Below, in pieces: positions 15,655 to 25,238 of a stretch of 64,000 bases of DNA. The stretch is from NCBI RefSeq assembly GCF_023638055.1, contig NZ_JAKRVY010000004.1, positions 62,001 through 126,000 on the forward strand. Direction: 5' to 3'. The first letter of the stretch is position 1; every line of letters begins with the position of its first letter. The translations under genes and the position numbers were made by a program. The stretch is from Natranaeroarchaeum aerophilus. GTDB taxonomy: Archaea; Halobacteriota; Halobacteria; Halobacteriales; Natronoarchaeaceae. Under the pieces are notes generated by a model. That model saw only the letters and a list, made by a program, of their open reading frames with translations, was not told where the DNA came from and searched no databases.

Positions 15655-16785
15655 ATGGATAGACGACGATTTATCGCTGCGATCGGTGGTACTGCCGGTG
15701 CTGGACTGGCTGGCTGCATCTCGCGCGATGATGGCGATGATAGTGAACCGACTGTAGACGATAGCTCGGACGATACCGATGACGCTGGATCGGAGAACGG
15801 CTCGGCTGAACGGACTCTCACCGTTGCGACCTACGATTCGTTCCTGGATGCACCGAGCACAGCCCCCGGCGAATGGGTCAAATCGGAGTTCGAGAGTCAA
15901 CACGAGAACGTCACGATAGAGTGGAAGACCCCCGAAAGCGGACTGAACCACTACATCCAGCGGTTCGACGAGGACGTCGCGTTCGACGCGGATATCTACC
16001 TCGGCCTCAACGTCGATGATCTGATCCGCGCGGACGATCAGCTGGATGACTCGTTATTTCAGGAGCTCGACCGGGACGCCGTCGACAACGCGGAGCACGT
16101 CCGGCCCGACCTCGAATTTGACCCGCACGACCGAGTGCTACCCTTCGACACGGGCTACATCAGCATGGTATACGACGAGAACGAGCTCTCGACCCCCGAG
16201 ACGTTCGAGCAGTTGACTCAGGACGAGTTCGGGGGCACCTTGCTCGCACAGAACGCCCAGCAGAGCGATCCGGGGCAGGCGTTCTTGCTGTGGACGATCC
16301 ACGAGTTCGGCGAGGACGGTTATCTGGAGTACTGGCGTGATCTTCAGGAAAACGACGTTCAAATTCTCGGCTCCTGGTGGGACACGTACAGCGCCTATCT
16401 CGAGGAGGAACGCCCGATGGTCGTCTCGTACTCGACCGATCAGGTGTTTGCAAACCGCGACGGGAACGATATGTCCCGTCACCAGCTCGGCTTCCTCGAG
16501 GATCAGGGCTACGCCAACCCGGAGGCGATGGCCGTGTTTGCCGGTGCTGACGAGGGAACGAACACGCTGGCACACGAATTCTTCGACTTCCTGCTATCAC
16601 CCGAGGCACAGGGACAGATCGCCAAATTGAACGTGCAGTTCCCGGCGACCGACAACGCCGATCTCGACGACGAGTATACGGAGTTCGCACAGGAGCCGCC
16701 CGAAACCGTCTTCTTCGATTACGAGGAGCTTCAGGGGAACCTCGACGGCTGGGTCGAGGACTGGGCCCGCGAGATCGCGGGATAA
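15655..16785 (+). CDS. Thiamine-type ABC transporter, substrate-binding lipoprotein
   Basis: 376 residues with a Tat lipoprotein signal (MDRRRF then GLAGC, lipobox Cys near residue 21) and a Thr/Asp-rich linker. The mature part matches the ThiB/TbpA group: TLTVATYDSFLDAPS start, SWWDTYSAYLEEERPMVVSYSTD, and QGYANPEAMAVFAGA. It would bind thiamine or a phosphate ester outside the cell and deliver it to the permease encoded 1 nt downstream. No TPP riboswitch precedes it. Ligand is by family; the three-gene order ThiB-ThiP-ThiQ supports it. Confidence 0.85.
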   Translation: MDRRRFIAAIGGTAGAGLAGCISRDDGDDSEPTVDDSSDDTDDAGSENGSAERTLTVATYDSFLDAPSTAPGEWVKSEFESQHENVTIEWKTPESGLNHYIQRFDEDVAFDADIYLGLNVDDLIRADDQLDDSLFQELDRDAVDNAEHVRPDLEFDPHDRVLPFDTGYISMVYDENELSTPETFEQLTQDEFGGTLLAQNAQQSDPGQAFLLWTIHEFGEDGYLEYWRDLQENDVQILGSWWDTYSAYLEEERPMVVSYSTDQVFANRDGNDMSRHQLGFLEDQGYANPEAMAVFAGADEGTNTLAHEFFDFLLSPEAQGQIAKLNVQFPATDNADLDDEYTEFAQEPPETVFFDYEELQGNLDGWVEDWAREIAG

Positions 16786-16786
16786 C

Positions 16787-18628
16787 ATGCCCTCACCGAG
16801 GGCGGATCCACCGGCGTGGATCACCACGTCTCAGCACCTGTCTCGCTGGGTAATCCGTCGGATACTCCCGCTCTCGGCCGTCGCTGCTGGAGCCGTCCTC
16901 CTCGTTGTGTTCTATTTCCCCACTGGAATCGTCTTTCTGGAGGCGGTCGTTCCCGACGGGACACCATCGCTTGGCCCGTTACGCTCGGTGTTGACTGATC
17001 CGTTCTACGTTGGCGTCCTCGCCGATTTGTTCGCCAGGCCGACAGCGGTCGGAGAGCATCTATCCTCGCTCGCGGGATGGATCGCGGCTGGCTTCCCCCG
17101 ACCGTCGCTGGGGCTCATTGGGTTTACTGCGTATCAGGCCGTGCTCTCGACGATCGCCAGTGTGGCGATCGGCCTTCCCGGTGCGTATATACTGTCCCGG
17201 TACGAGTTCCGGGGGCGACGACTCCTTCGCTCGCTGACCATCCTCCCGTTCGTCCTCCCGGGAATCATGGTCGCGATCGGGTTCTTCGCTATGTTCAGCA
17301 GGGACGGGCCGTTCAACCAGCTTCTCGGGCTGGTCGGCCTCGGACCCGTCGAGCTGCTGTTCACGCTGGAGGTGATCGTTCTCGCGCACGCCTTCTACAA
17401 CGCCCCACTGGTCGCCCGCCTTGTGACCGCCGCCTGGGAGAGCGTCGACGCACGAACGGTCGAAACTGCCCGGAGTCTGGGGGCGAGTCCGCCCCGGGCG
17501 TTTCTGGACGTGATCGCACCGCAACTGGCCCCGGCGGTGCTTGCGGGTGCAGTGTTGACGTTCGTGTTCACCTTTCGGACGTTTCCGATCGTTCTGGCCC
17601 TCGGCGGCCTCGAGATGGCGACGATCGAAGTGTGGATCTTCAGTCGCATCCGACAGCTCGATCTGACCGCGGCCGCGGCGCTGGCCGTCGTCGAAACCAT
17701 CATTTCGATCGGCGTCTTGCTTCTGTACCTCCGGTTCGAGGCCAGCCGCTACGGTACAGGATCGGCACCAACGCCGCTGGACCGACGGCCGCTGTTGCCC
17801 TCGCTGCGAGCTATGCTCCGGCCAAGCCGTCTTGCCATTGGCGCGTACAGCGTCTTCGTCCTCGTCCTGTTCGTCGGTCCGATGGCGAGTATGGTCGTAG
17901 AGAGCCTGACCGGGCCGAACGGATTCACCACGAGCCACTACGCGTTTCTGCTCGATCGTCAGGTCGGTGGGCAGGCGTTCCAGATCAGACCGTGGCCAGC
18001 TGTCCGTAACTCTCTGCTGTTTGCAGGGGCAACGCTGGCGCTCGCGCTGCCAACAGGGATCGTTATTGCAGTTCGACGCGTCCGCGGCGACCGGGGCGGG
18101 ATTCTACTCGATGCGCTTGCGACGGCGCCACTGGCAGTCAGCGGCATCGTCCTCGGGATCGGACTGCTCCGCGGACTCGTGTTCGGGATCCCACTGCCCG
18201 GCGGATTTCGGATACAGGTGACCGGTGCGCTCGCCATCATCGCGGCCCACGCAGCGGCGACTTACCCGTTCGTCGTCCGCAACGTCGCCCCGGCAGTCGG
18301 TCGCGTCGATCGGTCTCTCGTCGAGTCTGCCAGAGCGCTCGGGGCGTCGCGGGTCCGAGCGATGGTGGATATCGAGCTCCCGCTGGCGACTGCGGGTATC
18401 GTCGCCGGAGCGGCCTTCGCGTTCGCGATTAGTATCGGCGAATTTAACTCGACGGTGATCCTGGCCGAAGGCGGTGACTATTACACGATGCCGGTCGCAG
18501 TCGAACGATACCTCGGGGATCGGACGCTCGGGCCGGCAACGGCGATGGGGACTATCCTCCTGGCGGTGACGAGCGCCAGTTTCGTGATTATCGATCGCGT
18601 CGGCTCCGGGCGGGGTGATCGACTGTGA
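16787..18628 (+). CDS. Thiamine-type ABC transporter permease (ThiP-like, duplicated)
   Basis: 613 residues made of two fused permease modules, each with about six transmembrane helices. The coupling-helix EAA motif is visible in both halves: SLGASPPRAFLDVIAPQLAP near residue 230 and ALGASRVRAMVDIELPLA near residue 518. A single polypeptide with two modules is the usual ThiP design. It sits 1 nt after the binding protein and overlaps the ATPase start by 4 nt, so stoichiometric synthesis is expected. Located in the cytoplasmic membrane. Confidence 0.88.
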   Translation: MPSPRADPPAWITTSQHLSRWVIRRILPLSAVAAGAVLLVVFYFPTGIVFLEAVVPDGTPSLGPLRSVLTDPFYVGVLADLFARPTAVGEHLSSLAGWIAAGFPRPSLGLIGFTAYQAVLSTIASVAIGLPGAYILSRYEFRGRRLLRSLTILPFVLPGIMVAIGFFAMFSRDGPFNQLLGLVGLGPVELLFTLEVIVLAHAFYNAPLVARLVTAAWESVDARTVETARSLGASPPRAFLDVIAPQLAPAVLAGAVLTFVFTFRTFPIVLALGGLEMATIEVWIFSRIRQLDLTAAAALAVVETIISIGVLLLYLRFEASRYGTGSAPTPLDRRPLLPSLRAMLRPSRLAIGAYSVFVLVLFVGPMASMVVESLTGPNGFTTSHYAFLLDRQVGGQAFQIRPWPAVRNSLLFAGATLALALPTGIVIAVRRVRGDRGGILLDALATAPLAVSGIVLGIGLLRGLVFGIPLPGGFRIQVTGALAIIAAHAAATYPFVVRNVAPAVGRVDRSLVESARALGASRVRAMVDIELPLATAGIVAGAAFAFAISIGEFNSTVILAEGGDYYTMPVAVERYLGDRTLGPATAMGTILLAVTSASFVIIDRVGSGRGDRL

Positions 18629-19698
18629 GTGAGCTCGAACTCACTGATATCACGAAATCCTATGGGAAGACACGCGCACTCGATGGGGTCTCCCTGCGCG
18701 TCCGTGACGGGGAGTTTTTTACCCTCGTCGGCCCCTCGGGCTGTGGAAAGACGACGACCCTGCGGACCGTTGCCGGGTTCGAGTCGTCGGACGCTGGCGA
18801 GGTTCGGATCGGCGGCCAGTCGGTTGCCGATGTTCCGCCGGAGGATCGCGATATCGGCGTCGTGTTTCAGAACTACGCGCTCTTTCCCCACATGACCGTG
18901 GCGGAAAACGTCGCCTACGGGCTTCGGTTTCGTGACCCACCGGGGGGCGTCTCCCGCGACGAGCGCGTCAGCGAACTCCTCTCGCTGGTGGATCTCGACG
19001 GGTTCGAGGAGCGTGAACCGGACGAACTCTCGGGTGGACAGCGCCAGCGGATCGCCCTCGCTCGGGCACTGGCACCCGGACCGGATCTACTCTTGCTGGA
19101 CGAGCCGATGAGCGCACTGGACGCGCGCTTGCGAAAGAGCCTCCGCCGCCAGCTCCAGACGATCCAGTCCGATCTTGGAGTGACGACGCTGTACGTCACC
19201 CACGATCAGAACGAGGCGCTGGCGATCAGCGATCGACTGGCGGTGATGAACGGCGGCCGGATCGAACAGGTCGGATCGCCCAGAGACGTGTATCGTCGAC
19301 CGGAGACACCGTTCGTTGCGGAATTCATCGGCGATAACAACGTCTTTGCGGGAGCGGTCTCGCAGGCTTCGGCTCCCGAGGACCGATCCGTGCTCGATTT
19401 TGCGGGAACCCCGATCGAGCTCCCCCGGATCGACGCCGACAGCGCGCTTGTCTGCGTTCGGCCGGAGGCGCTCCGTCTGGGCAGTGGAACGAACCAGCTC
19501 ACAGCGAACATCGTTGCCAGCGAGTATCTCGGCGGCTCTGTTCGTCTTCACCTCCGCTGGGGCGATCAAGAGCTGGTTGCACTGACCGACCGTGCGCCCC
19601 CGGACGAGCAGATCGTCATCGGGTTCGAGCCGGAGGATATCCACGTCGTCACGACAGACCCAGATTCGGAGGCCGTAGTATCGCTGCGCACAGAGTAA
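18625..19698 (+). CDS. ABC transporter ATPase (ThiQ/PotA-like)
   Basis: 357 residues, GTG start overlapping the permease stop by 4 nt. Walker A GPSGCGKTTT, Q-loop FQNYALFPH, signature LSGGQRQR, Walker B LLLLDEPMSALD and the H-loop YVTHDQNEA are all intact. The last ~120 residues form a TOBE domain, which in this subgroup can bind ligand or sense it. It energises the upstream permease and binding protein. The TOBE length is like that of PotA/CysA-type ATPases rather than the short bacterial ThiQ. Confidence 0.9.
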   Translation: MSELELTDITKSYGKTRALDGVSLRVRDGEFFTLVGPSGCGKTTTLRTVAGFESSDAGEVRIGGQSVADVPPEDRDIGVVFQNYALFPHMTVAENVAYGLRFRDPPGGVSRDERVSELLSLVDLDGFEEREPDELSGGQRQRIALARALAPGPDLLLLDEPMSALDARLRKSLRRQLQTIQSDLGVTTLYVTHDQNEALAISDRLAVMNGGRIEQVGSPRDVYRRPETPFVAEFIGDNNVFAGAVSQASAPEDRSVLDFAGTPIELPRIDADSALVCVRPEALRLGSGTNQLTANIVASEYLGGSVRLHLRWGDQELVALTDRAPPDEQIVIGFEPEDIHVVTTDPDSEAVVSLRTE

Positions 19699-19798
19699 TC
19701 TCACGCATCAACGGAAGCGTATGGTCTGGTGACAATCACCGTCGCTGCCCCCCCGTGACTCTCCGGAGAACATTACCTTGACGAATATATCGAAAGAG

Positions 19799-19810
19799 GA
19801 AATATTAAAG
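19799..19810 (+). promoter_or_regulatory. TATA box of the metE pair
   Basis: GAAATATTAAAG is centred about 27 nt before the expected start at 19832-19835, so the first MetE-like gene is probably leaderless. This argues against the longer in-frame start at 19778, which lies upstream of the box. Confidence 0.55.
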
Positions 19811-19834
19811 CCCGTCATTACGTTCTATCGAACG

Positions 19835-20830
19835 ATGACAGAACTCGTAGCCACGTCCCCCGGTCTGTATCCGCTCCCTGACTGGGCAAAGGACGAACTC
19901 GGCGACCTGAAAGGCCACCAGAAACACGACCTCATCAGCGGTGATGAGGGCGAAGAGATCGTCGACGTGTACGAGCGCGCCCGCGCCGAAGTCGTCGACG
20001 TCCAGGAGTCGGCCGGACTCGACCGGATCGTCGAGGGACAGCTTCGCTGGGACGATATGCTTGCACACCCCCTGGCAGTCCACGACAACGTCGACACGCA
20101 GGGGATCGTCCGCTACTACGACAACAACAACTTCTATCGCGATCCGGTCGTTCAGGGCGAGTTGAACTTCGATGGCGACATCGCCGCCGAACTGGAGGCG
20201 ACCGCCGAGCTGACCGACGCGCCGCTGCAGGCCGTCCTGCCGGGTCCGTACTCGCTCGCGGATCTCGCCACCGACGACCACTACGGCGACGACGCAGAAT
20301 TCCTCGGCGCTATCGCGGAGTTCCTCGCAGGTGAGGCCGACGCCTTCCCGGACGTCGAGACGCTGTTCCTGCTCGAACCGTCGCTGACCGAGAACGCGCC
20401 CGACGAGGGTGAGGACGAGCGCGCCAGCGAAGCGATCGACGCTGTCGCGAACGCCATCGACGCCGATGTCGTCGTCAACACCTACTGGGGTGCCCTGGAG
20501 GAGAAGGTCCACGCACACCTGCTCGATGCCGACATCGACGCCGTGGGCTACGACTTCGTCGCCAACAAAGAGGAGAACCTCTACAACATCAACGAGTACG
20601 GCACGAAAGACGAGATCGCACTCGGTCTCGTCGACGGCCAGAACACGCTCGTCGAGGAGCCCGAGACGATCCGCGAGCGCGTCCAGTGGGTCGACGACCA
20701 GACGCCAAGTGCCGAATTCGAGAAAGCGTATCTCACGACGAACACGGAGCTGTTCTATTTGCCCGTGAACAAGTTCGAGGCCAAACTCGAAGCGCTTGCG
20801 GCCGCCGCAACCACGGAGGTGGAAGCATGA
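19835..20830 (+). CDS. MetE-like protein lacking zinc ligands (partner of methionine synthase)
   Basis: 331 residues of the UROD/MetE-like barrel fold: TSPGLYPLPDWAK start, VEGQLRWDDMLAH, LPGPYSLADLA. Cobalamin-independent methionine synthases bind zinc through an H-x-C pair, a Glu and a late Cys; none of these is visible here, while all are in the next gene. It therefore looks like a folate- or methyl-donor-binding partner, or a non-catalytic half, of a two-protein enzyme. The stop overlaps the downstream ATG by 4 nt (ATGA), ensuring equal expression. Start chosen from the TATA spacing. Confidence 0.75.
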   Translation: MTELVATSPGLYPLPDWAKDELGDLKGHQKHDLISGDEGEEIVDVYERARAEVVDVQESAGLDRIVEGQLRWDDMLAHPLAVHDNVDTQGIVRYYDNNNFYRDPVVQGELNFDGDIAAELEATAELTDAPLQAVLPGPYSLADLATDDHYGDDAEFLGAIAEFLAGEADAFPDVETLFLLEPSLTENAPDEGEDERASEAIDAVANAIDADVVVNTYWGALEEKVHAHLLDADIDAVGYDFVANKEENLYNINEYGTKDEIALGLVDGQNTLVEEPETIRERVQWVDDQTPSAEFEKAYLTTNTELFYLPVNKFEAKLEALAAAATTEVEA

Positions 20831-21894
20831 CAAACGAGAACAGAGACCAGTTCAAACCGGAGGACCACCCGAACGATCACTTCATCATGACATCCGTCGT
20901 CGGGAGCTACCCGAAGCCCAAGTGGCTCAACCGGATGAATGACCTCTACGAGCAAGACGACGGTCCAGTCGACGAGGAGGACCTGCAGGAGGCCGAAGAC
21001 GACGCCGCGCGCCTGATCACGAACGAACACGAACGCGCCGGACTCGACACCGTCGTCGACGGCGAGATGCGGCGCAACGAGATGGTCGAGTTCTTCGCCG
21101 ACCGGATCGAGGGGTACGAGTTCAACGGCCCTGTGAAGGTCTGGGGACACAACACCTTCGACAAGCCAAGCGTCGCCAGCGAGGTCGAGTACGACGAGTC
21201 CTGGCTGGTCGACGAGTACAAATTCACTGCCAGCGTCACCGACAGGCCCGTCAAGGTGCCGATCACCGGCCCCTACACCCTCGCCTCGTGGTCGTTCAAC
21301 GAGGCCTACGAGGACGAGGAAGCACTCGCCTACGACCTCGCCGAACTCGTCAACGAGGAGATCGAAAAGCTCGTCGACGCCGGTGCCCGGTACATCCAGA
21401 TCGACGAGCCCGCGCTCGCGACGACGCCCGATGACCACCAGATCGTCGGCGACTGTCTCGAACGCATCGTCGCCGACATTCCCGAGGACGTCCGAATCGG
21501 CCTGCACGTCTGTTACGGCGACTACTTCCGGATCTACCCCGACATCCTCGAGTTCCCCGTCGACGAGTTCGATCTCGAACTCGCCAACGGCGACTACGAA
21601 CAGCTCGACGTGTTCAAAGACCCCGAGTTCACGAAGGACCTCGCGCTGGGCGTCACCGACGTTCACGTCGCGGAAGTAGAGAGCGTCGAGGAGATCAAGG
21701 AGAATATCAAAAAGGGCCTGGAGGTCGTCCCGCCGGAGCGACTCGTCGTCAGCCCGGACTGTGGGGTCAAACTCCTTCCGCGAGAGGTCGCCTACGGCAA
21801 GATGGAGAACATGGTCTTGGCGGCTCGTGAAGTCGAAGCCGAACTCGATGCGGGCGAGATTGAGATAGACGCCCCGACGCCGGCCGACGACTGA
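20827..21894 (+). CDS. metE: Methionine synthase, cobalamin-independent (MetE catalytic-type)
   Basis: 355 residues matching the C-terminal catalytic barrel of MetE. Start block TSVVGSYPKPKWL, IDEPAL near residue 196, zinc ligands HVCYGD (H-x-C) near residue 227, and SPDCGVKLLPRE near residue 317 supply the substrate-activating zinc site. It transfers a methyl group to homocysteine to make methionine. Archaeal MetE proteins lack the bacterial N-terminal domain and may use a corrinoid or a folate donor; the upstream paralogue probably supplies the missing function. Coupled to it by a 4-nt overlap. Confidence 0.88.
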   Translation: MTNENRDQFKPEDHPNDHFIMTSVVGSYPKPKWLNRMNDLYEQDDGPVDEEDLQEAEDDAARLITNEHERAGLDTVVDGEMRRNEMVEFFADRIEGYEFNGPVKVWGHNTFDKPSVASEVEYDESWLVDEYKFTASVTDRPVKVPITGPYTLASWSFNEAYEDEEALAYDLAELVNEEIEKLVDAGARYIQIDEPALATTPDDHQIVGDCLERIVADIPEDVRIGLHVCYGDYFRIYPDILEFPVDEFDLELANGDYEQLDVFKDPEFTKDLALGVTDVHVAEVESVEEIKENIKKGLEVVPPERLVVSPDCGVKLLPREVAYGKMENMVLAAREVEAELDAGEIEIDAPTPADD

Positions 21895-21897
21895 GCC

Positions 21898-23613
21898 TCA
21901 CGCGATTTTGCTCTCGGCCGTTTCTGCGCCCACGTTTGCCCGCGGAACTCTGATCCGAACGGTCGTTCCCTCGTCCGTATCTATCGAGACCGAGCCGCCC
22001 GAGGCTGTTACTGACCAGTTGACGAGCCAGAGCCCCAGACCGCTCCCGTGTTCGAGCGGCGTCTCTCGACCGCGATCGAGGACGTCGCGCTCCATTGCTG
22101 GAAGTCCTGACCCGTCGTCAGAGATGCTGATCGTCACCCACTCGTCCTCGACCTCGGCACTCACTGTGACGGACGGCTCGTCGCTGTCGTTGTGTCTGAT
22201 AGCGTTGTCGATGATCTCGTACAGCGCCTTCTCGATCGAGGTATGACAGCGGATAGTTTCGCTGGTGGGAACGTCGGCGTCGATCTCTGCCCCGGGATGA
22301 GTCCGTGTTGCGTCTTCAAGGATCGCATCGATCGTCGACTCGACTTCGAACACCCGCTTCTCGTCGGCGTCCGGACCGAGCGTACGATCGATCGACCGGG
22401 CCTTCGTACTCCATTCGATCAGGCTGTGTGCCGCACGGTTGATCGCATCGGCGTGCTCACTCTTTTCGTCCCCATCGACCTCGTCTTCGAGGAACTCCGT
22501 GTAGCCGAGTATCTTGTTCGTCTCCTGTCGCACATTGTGCCGAAGCACGCGCTGGAGGACGTCGAGTCGCTGCTCGCGAAGGCGCTGGTCCGTGATGTCG
22601 TCCATAGTGAGCAACGTCCCGATCTTCCGGTCCGAGCGGCGACGGATCGGCGTCGATGTCACTTTGAGATAGCGACGCGGCTCCGTCGATAGCGACAGTT
22701 CGTCAGTCACCGTCTCACCATCTCGCTTCGATAGCTGCTCTGCGAACGACGGAATAACGTCCTCGAGGCGCTTGCCGTCGGGATCACTCGGCAGGTCCAG
22801 CAACTCCGTCGCCGCATCGTTGTGGTCAACCACGTACCCACCAGCATCGAGAATCAGCACGCCGTTGTCGGTCTGATCGAAGACGATCGTATGGGCGACC
22901 TTCGGTGCGACCGGTGGGACATCGAACAGTTCGTGACCGAACAGCGCCCAGCCAAACACCAGCCCGGAGACGGCAAACGCGTACGGAGCGGGATCGACCG
23001 GCAGCGAGAGCACGCCGACCAGATAGAGGAGGTTGGAGACCAGTGGAGCGGCGATTGCAACCAGAACGGCCACAATACGGACCCGGTAGCGCTTCGGAGC
23101 CGTAATCAGGAGATGGACGAGCATCGCGGAGCCGACCAGAATGAACAGATACGCCCACGTGACCATTGCGTAGAACAGTGGCCCGTACGGCATGCCTGCA
23201 ATCGAGGCCGATGCGACAGTCTCGGTGGTCGTTGGATCGTAAAACAGCCGGTGGAGATCGTTCGTCCAGAGAGCGACCAGCGTCCCGACTGGCAACACCG
23301 AGAGGATGGCGATCGTCGAGGGCGTGATCCACCGGTCTCGTGAGGTGTAATCCAGTGCAAACACGAGCCACGCCGGAGGGAGCAACACGATACCGAAATA
23401 CTGGAACAGGGACCAGAACAGTTCAGTTGTCGGGCCCGGAGTCGTCCGAATACCGAGGACTGCGACTGCCCAGAGTCCACCACCGAACATGAATGCACTG
23501 AACGAGGACGCCCCCGGAACCGGCCGCTTTCGCCAGCCGTAGATGGCCATGGCCAGACAGATACCGATGGCCGGAATCAACGTCACTGTCAGTGTTGTCT
23601 GTGAGAGGCTCAC
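21898..23613 (-). CDS. Membrane sensor histidine kinase (7TM-PAS-HisKA-HATPase)
   Basis: 571 residues. The first ~220 contain seven hydrophobic helices (histidine kinase N-terminal 7TM region), then a PAS domain (residues ~225-340) with GVLILDAGGYVVDHNDAA, a dimerisation helix with the phosphorylatable His in VLRHNVRQETNK near residue 356, and an ATPase domain with N-box DNAIRHN, G1 ISDDGSGLP and G2 GSGLGLWLVN. It should sense a membrane or extracellular cue and phosphorylate a response regulator not encoded here. Convergent with metE, 3 nt away. Confidence 0.9.
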   Translation of the reverse strand: MSLSQTTLTVTLIPAIGICLAMAIYGWRKRPVPGASSFSAFMFGGGLWAVAVLGIRTTPGPTTELFWSLFQYFGIVLLPPAWLVFALDYTSRDRWITPSTIAILSVLPVGTLVALWTNDLHRLFYDPTTTETVASASIAGMPYGPLFYAMVTWAYLFILVGSAMLVHLLITAPKRYRVRIVAVLVAIAAPLVSNLLYLVGVLSLPVDPAPYAFAVSGLVFGWALFGHELFDVPPVAPKVAHTIVFDQTDNGVLILDAGGYVVDHNDAATELLDLPSDPDGKRLEDVIPSFAEQLSKRDGETVTDELSLSTEPRRYLKVTSTPIRRRSDRKIGTLLTMDDITDQRLREQRLDVLQRVLRHNVRQETNKILGYTEFLEDEVDGDEKSEHADAINRAAHSLIEWSTKARSIDRTLGPDADEKRVFEVESTIDAILEDATRTHPGAEIDADVPTSETIRCHTSIEKALYEIIDNAIRHNDSDEPSVTVSAEVEDEWVTISISDDGSGLPAMERDVLDRGRETPLEHGSGLGLWLVNWSVTASGGSVSIDTDEGTTVRIRVPRANVGAETAESKIA

Positions 23614-23691
23614 GAGAGATTGATCGATGAATTTCGATCCTTCGTAGAATACTCGGGGATGTTTATAAAGTGCTTCCGGCAGATACGGTGC

Positions 23692-25143
23692 TCAGTTACC
23701 GTTTCCGTCACCGCTCTCGACGCCCATCGCGTCGAACAGCTTGGTCTTTACCGCTTCCTCGGTCAACTGGAGCAGCGTGTCTCGATTATCCTCGTTGGTC
23801 TCGATTCCGGTGAAGATACCCAGTGGGATCTCCGCACTGGCCTGCGTCGAGTGGCCAGCGGCCTCCCCGATCTCGCCATAGGCGTCCTGGAGCACTTTCC
23901 CGATGTTCATCCGGATATCCTTCGAGCGTGCCGCGAGGTAGATTTTGTCGTCGGCCAGCCCGAAGACGCCGGTTGTCGTGATCCCCTCCAGATTGAGGAG
24001 ATGCTGGGCTGCCTGTGCGAGCGCCTCACGATCCCGAATAAACCCGGCGTTCGAGACGAGATGGCTCCCCTGTACCTCCCTGTTCGTGATGGCCTCCGCG
24101 AGGACGTCCAGCGTCTCGGGCGACATCGACGGCGACTCGACCTGTTCGAGCGTATCGTGGTTGGCAAAGGGGTACAGATACGCCGCCGCAGTGAGGTCCG
24201 CAGGGTTCGTATCCCGTTTGAAATCGAGCGTCTCGGCGCGGATGCCGTACAGCAACGCTGTCGCGACCGCCTCACCGACGTTCATGTCGAACTCCTGGAT
24301 GTACTTCGTCAGGATCGTCGAGGTCGAGGACATGTTCGGCCGGATGTCGGCAAACGTCGGTTCGTACTCGGCGTCGGACTCCGTATGATCGATGATGATA
24401 TCCGGATCCCACGAGGTCTCGGATTCGGCTGCCCGGGCGTGATCGACCAGCGCGATCGTATCGTACTCGACGTCGTGGTCGCGCTCGTGCCAGTCGTTGA
24501 GCTCGATCCCGAGCAGATTAACGAATGCACGGTTCTCCTGATGACCGATGTCCCCGAGATAGAAGATGTCGGCGTCGACACCGTGATGTTCGGCGACCGC
24601 CTGCAGCGCCGTGGCGCTGGCGATGGAGTCCGGATCGGGATTATCGTGGGTGAGAACCGCCATCCGATCATTGGTCTCCGAGATAACTTCGGCTAGCTGG
24701 CGTGCCTTGTACTCCAGCTCGCCAGATTCGAGCGAACGAAGCGCAAAGTCGGCGATCACCGCAGACGGGTTGATCACCACGTCGGCTCCCAGCTCGTCCA
24801 GTTCGTCGGCCGAGACGGGATCGCTTGCCCGGGCGATGGTGAACTGATCGCCGTTCTGACCGCGGATGTTCTCGACTGCCGCCTTGTTCGCCTCGACGTC
24901 GGAGGACAGGATCATCACTACCTCGCGATCCGCGATGGTATCCGTAACATCGACATCGCGAATATCTGCGGTCTGGGCGTTCAGATCCTGATCGCGCAGT
25001 GCCTCGACGCGTCCCTCATCCCGGTCGATAATCAGGACGTCCTTGTCCTGTTCGACCAGTTCCTCCGCGACGACGTGACCGACACTCCCACAGCCCAGAA
25101 TAGCGTAGTCCGCCATCGACGATATCGTGACCCCGGCGCTCAT
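23692..25143 (-). CDS. TrkA-N domain fused to DHH-type phosphoesterase
   Basis: 483 residues from the ATG at 25143 (MSAGVTISSMADYAILG), which a TATA box at 25168-25176 supports. Residues 1-130 form a Rossmann TrkA-N domain with GCGSVGHVVAEEL, a nucleotide (NAD or c-di-AMP type) site. The rest is a DHH/DHHA1 phosphoesterase: HDNPDPDS near residue 168, LVDHARAAE near residue 233, and IIDHTESD in place of the usual DHH. Such proteins hydrolyse oligonucleotides or cyclic dinucleotides. The altered third motif (DHT) leaves activity uncertain. Cytoplasmic. Confidence 0.82.
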   Translation of the reverse strand: MSAGVTISSMADYAILGCGSVGHVVAEELVEQDKDVLIIDRDEGRVEALRDQDLNAQTADIRDVDVTDTIADREVVMILSSDVEANKAAVENIRGQNGDQFTIARASDPVSADELDELGADVVINPSAVIADFALRSLESGELEYKARQLAEVISETNDRMAVLTHDNPDPDSIASATALQAVAEHHGVDADIFYLGDIGHQENRAFVNLLGIELNDWHERDHDVEYDTIALVDHARAAESETSWDPDIIIDHTESDAEYEPTFADIRPNMSSTSTILTKYIQEFDMNVGEAVATALLYGIRAETLDFKRDTNPADLTAAAYLYPFANHDTLEQVESPSMSPETLDVLAEAITNREVQGSHLVSNAGFIRDREALAQAAQHLLNLEGITTTGVFGLADDKIYLAARSKDIRMNIGKVLQDAYGEIGEAAGHSTQASAEIPLGIFTGIETNEDNRDTLLQLTEEAVKTKLFDAMGVESGDGNGN

Positions 25144-25167
25144 GTGAGCAAAGCGTTGCGCGGGACG

Positions 25168-25176
25168 ATACTTAAG
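25168..25176 (-). promoter_or_regulatory. TATA box for the TrkA-DHH gene
   Basis: CTTAAGTAT on the minus strand is centred about 27 nt before 25145, so transcription starts 2 nt before the ATG at 25143. It rules out the longer frame starting at 25179, which begins upstream of the box. Confidence 0.55.
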
Positions 25177-25238
25177 CATCCCGAAGGTAGCAAGCAGCTA
25201 TCGGCAGGCTGATCGCTACCTGACGGACGGTAGCGGTC

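Noticed and set aside
22528-22541. GCACATTGTGC palindrome similar to the heptamer array
   Set aside because: Single copy inside the histidine kinase coding sequence at the phospho-acceptor region (RHNVRQ); explained by coding.
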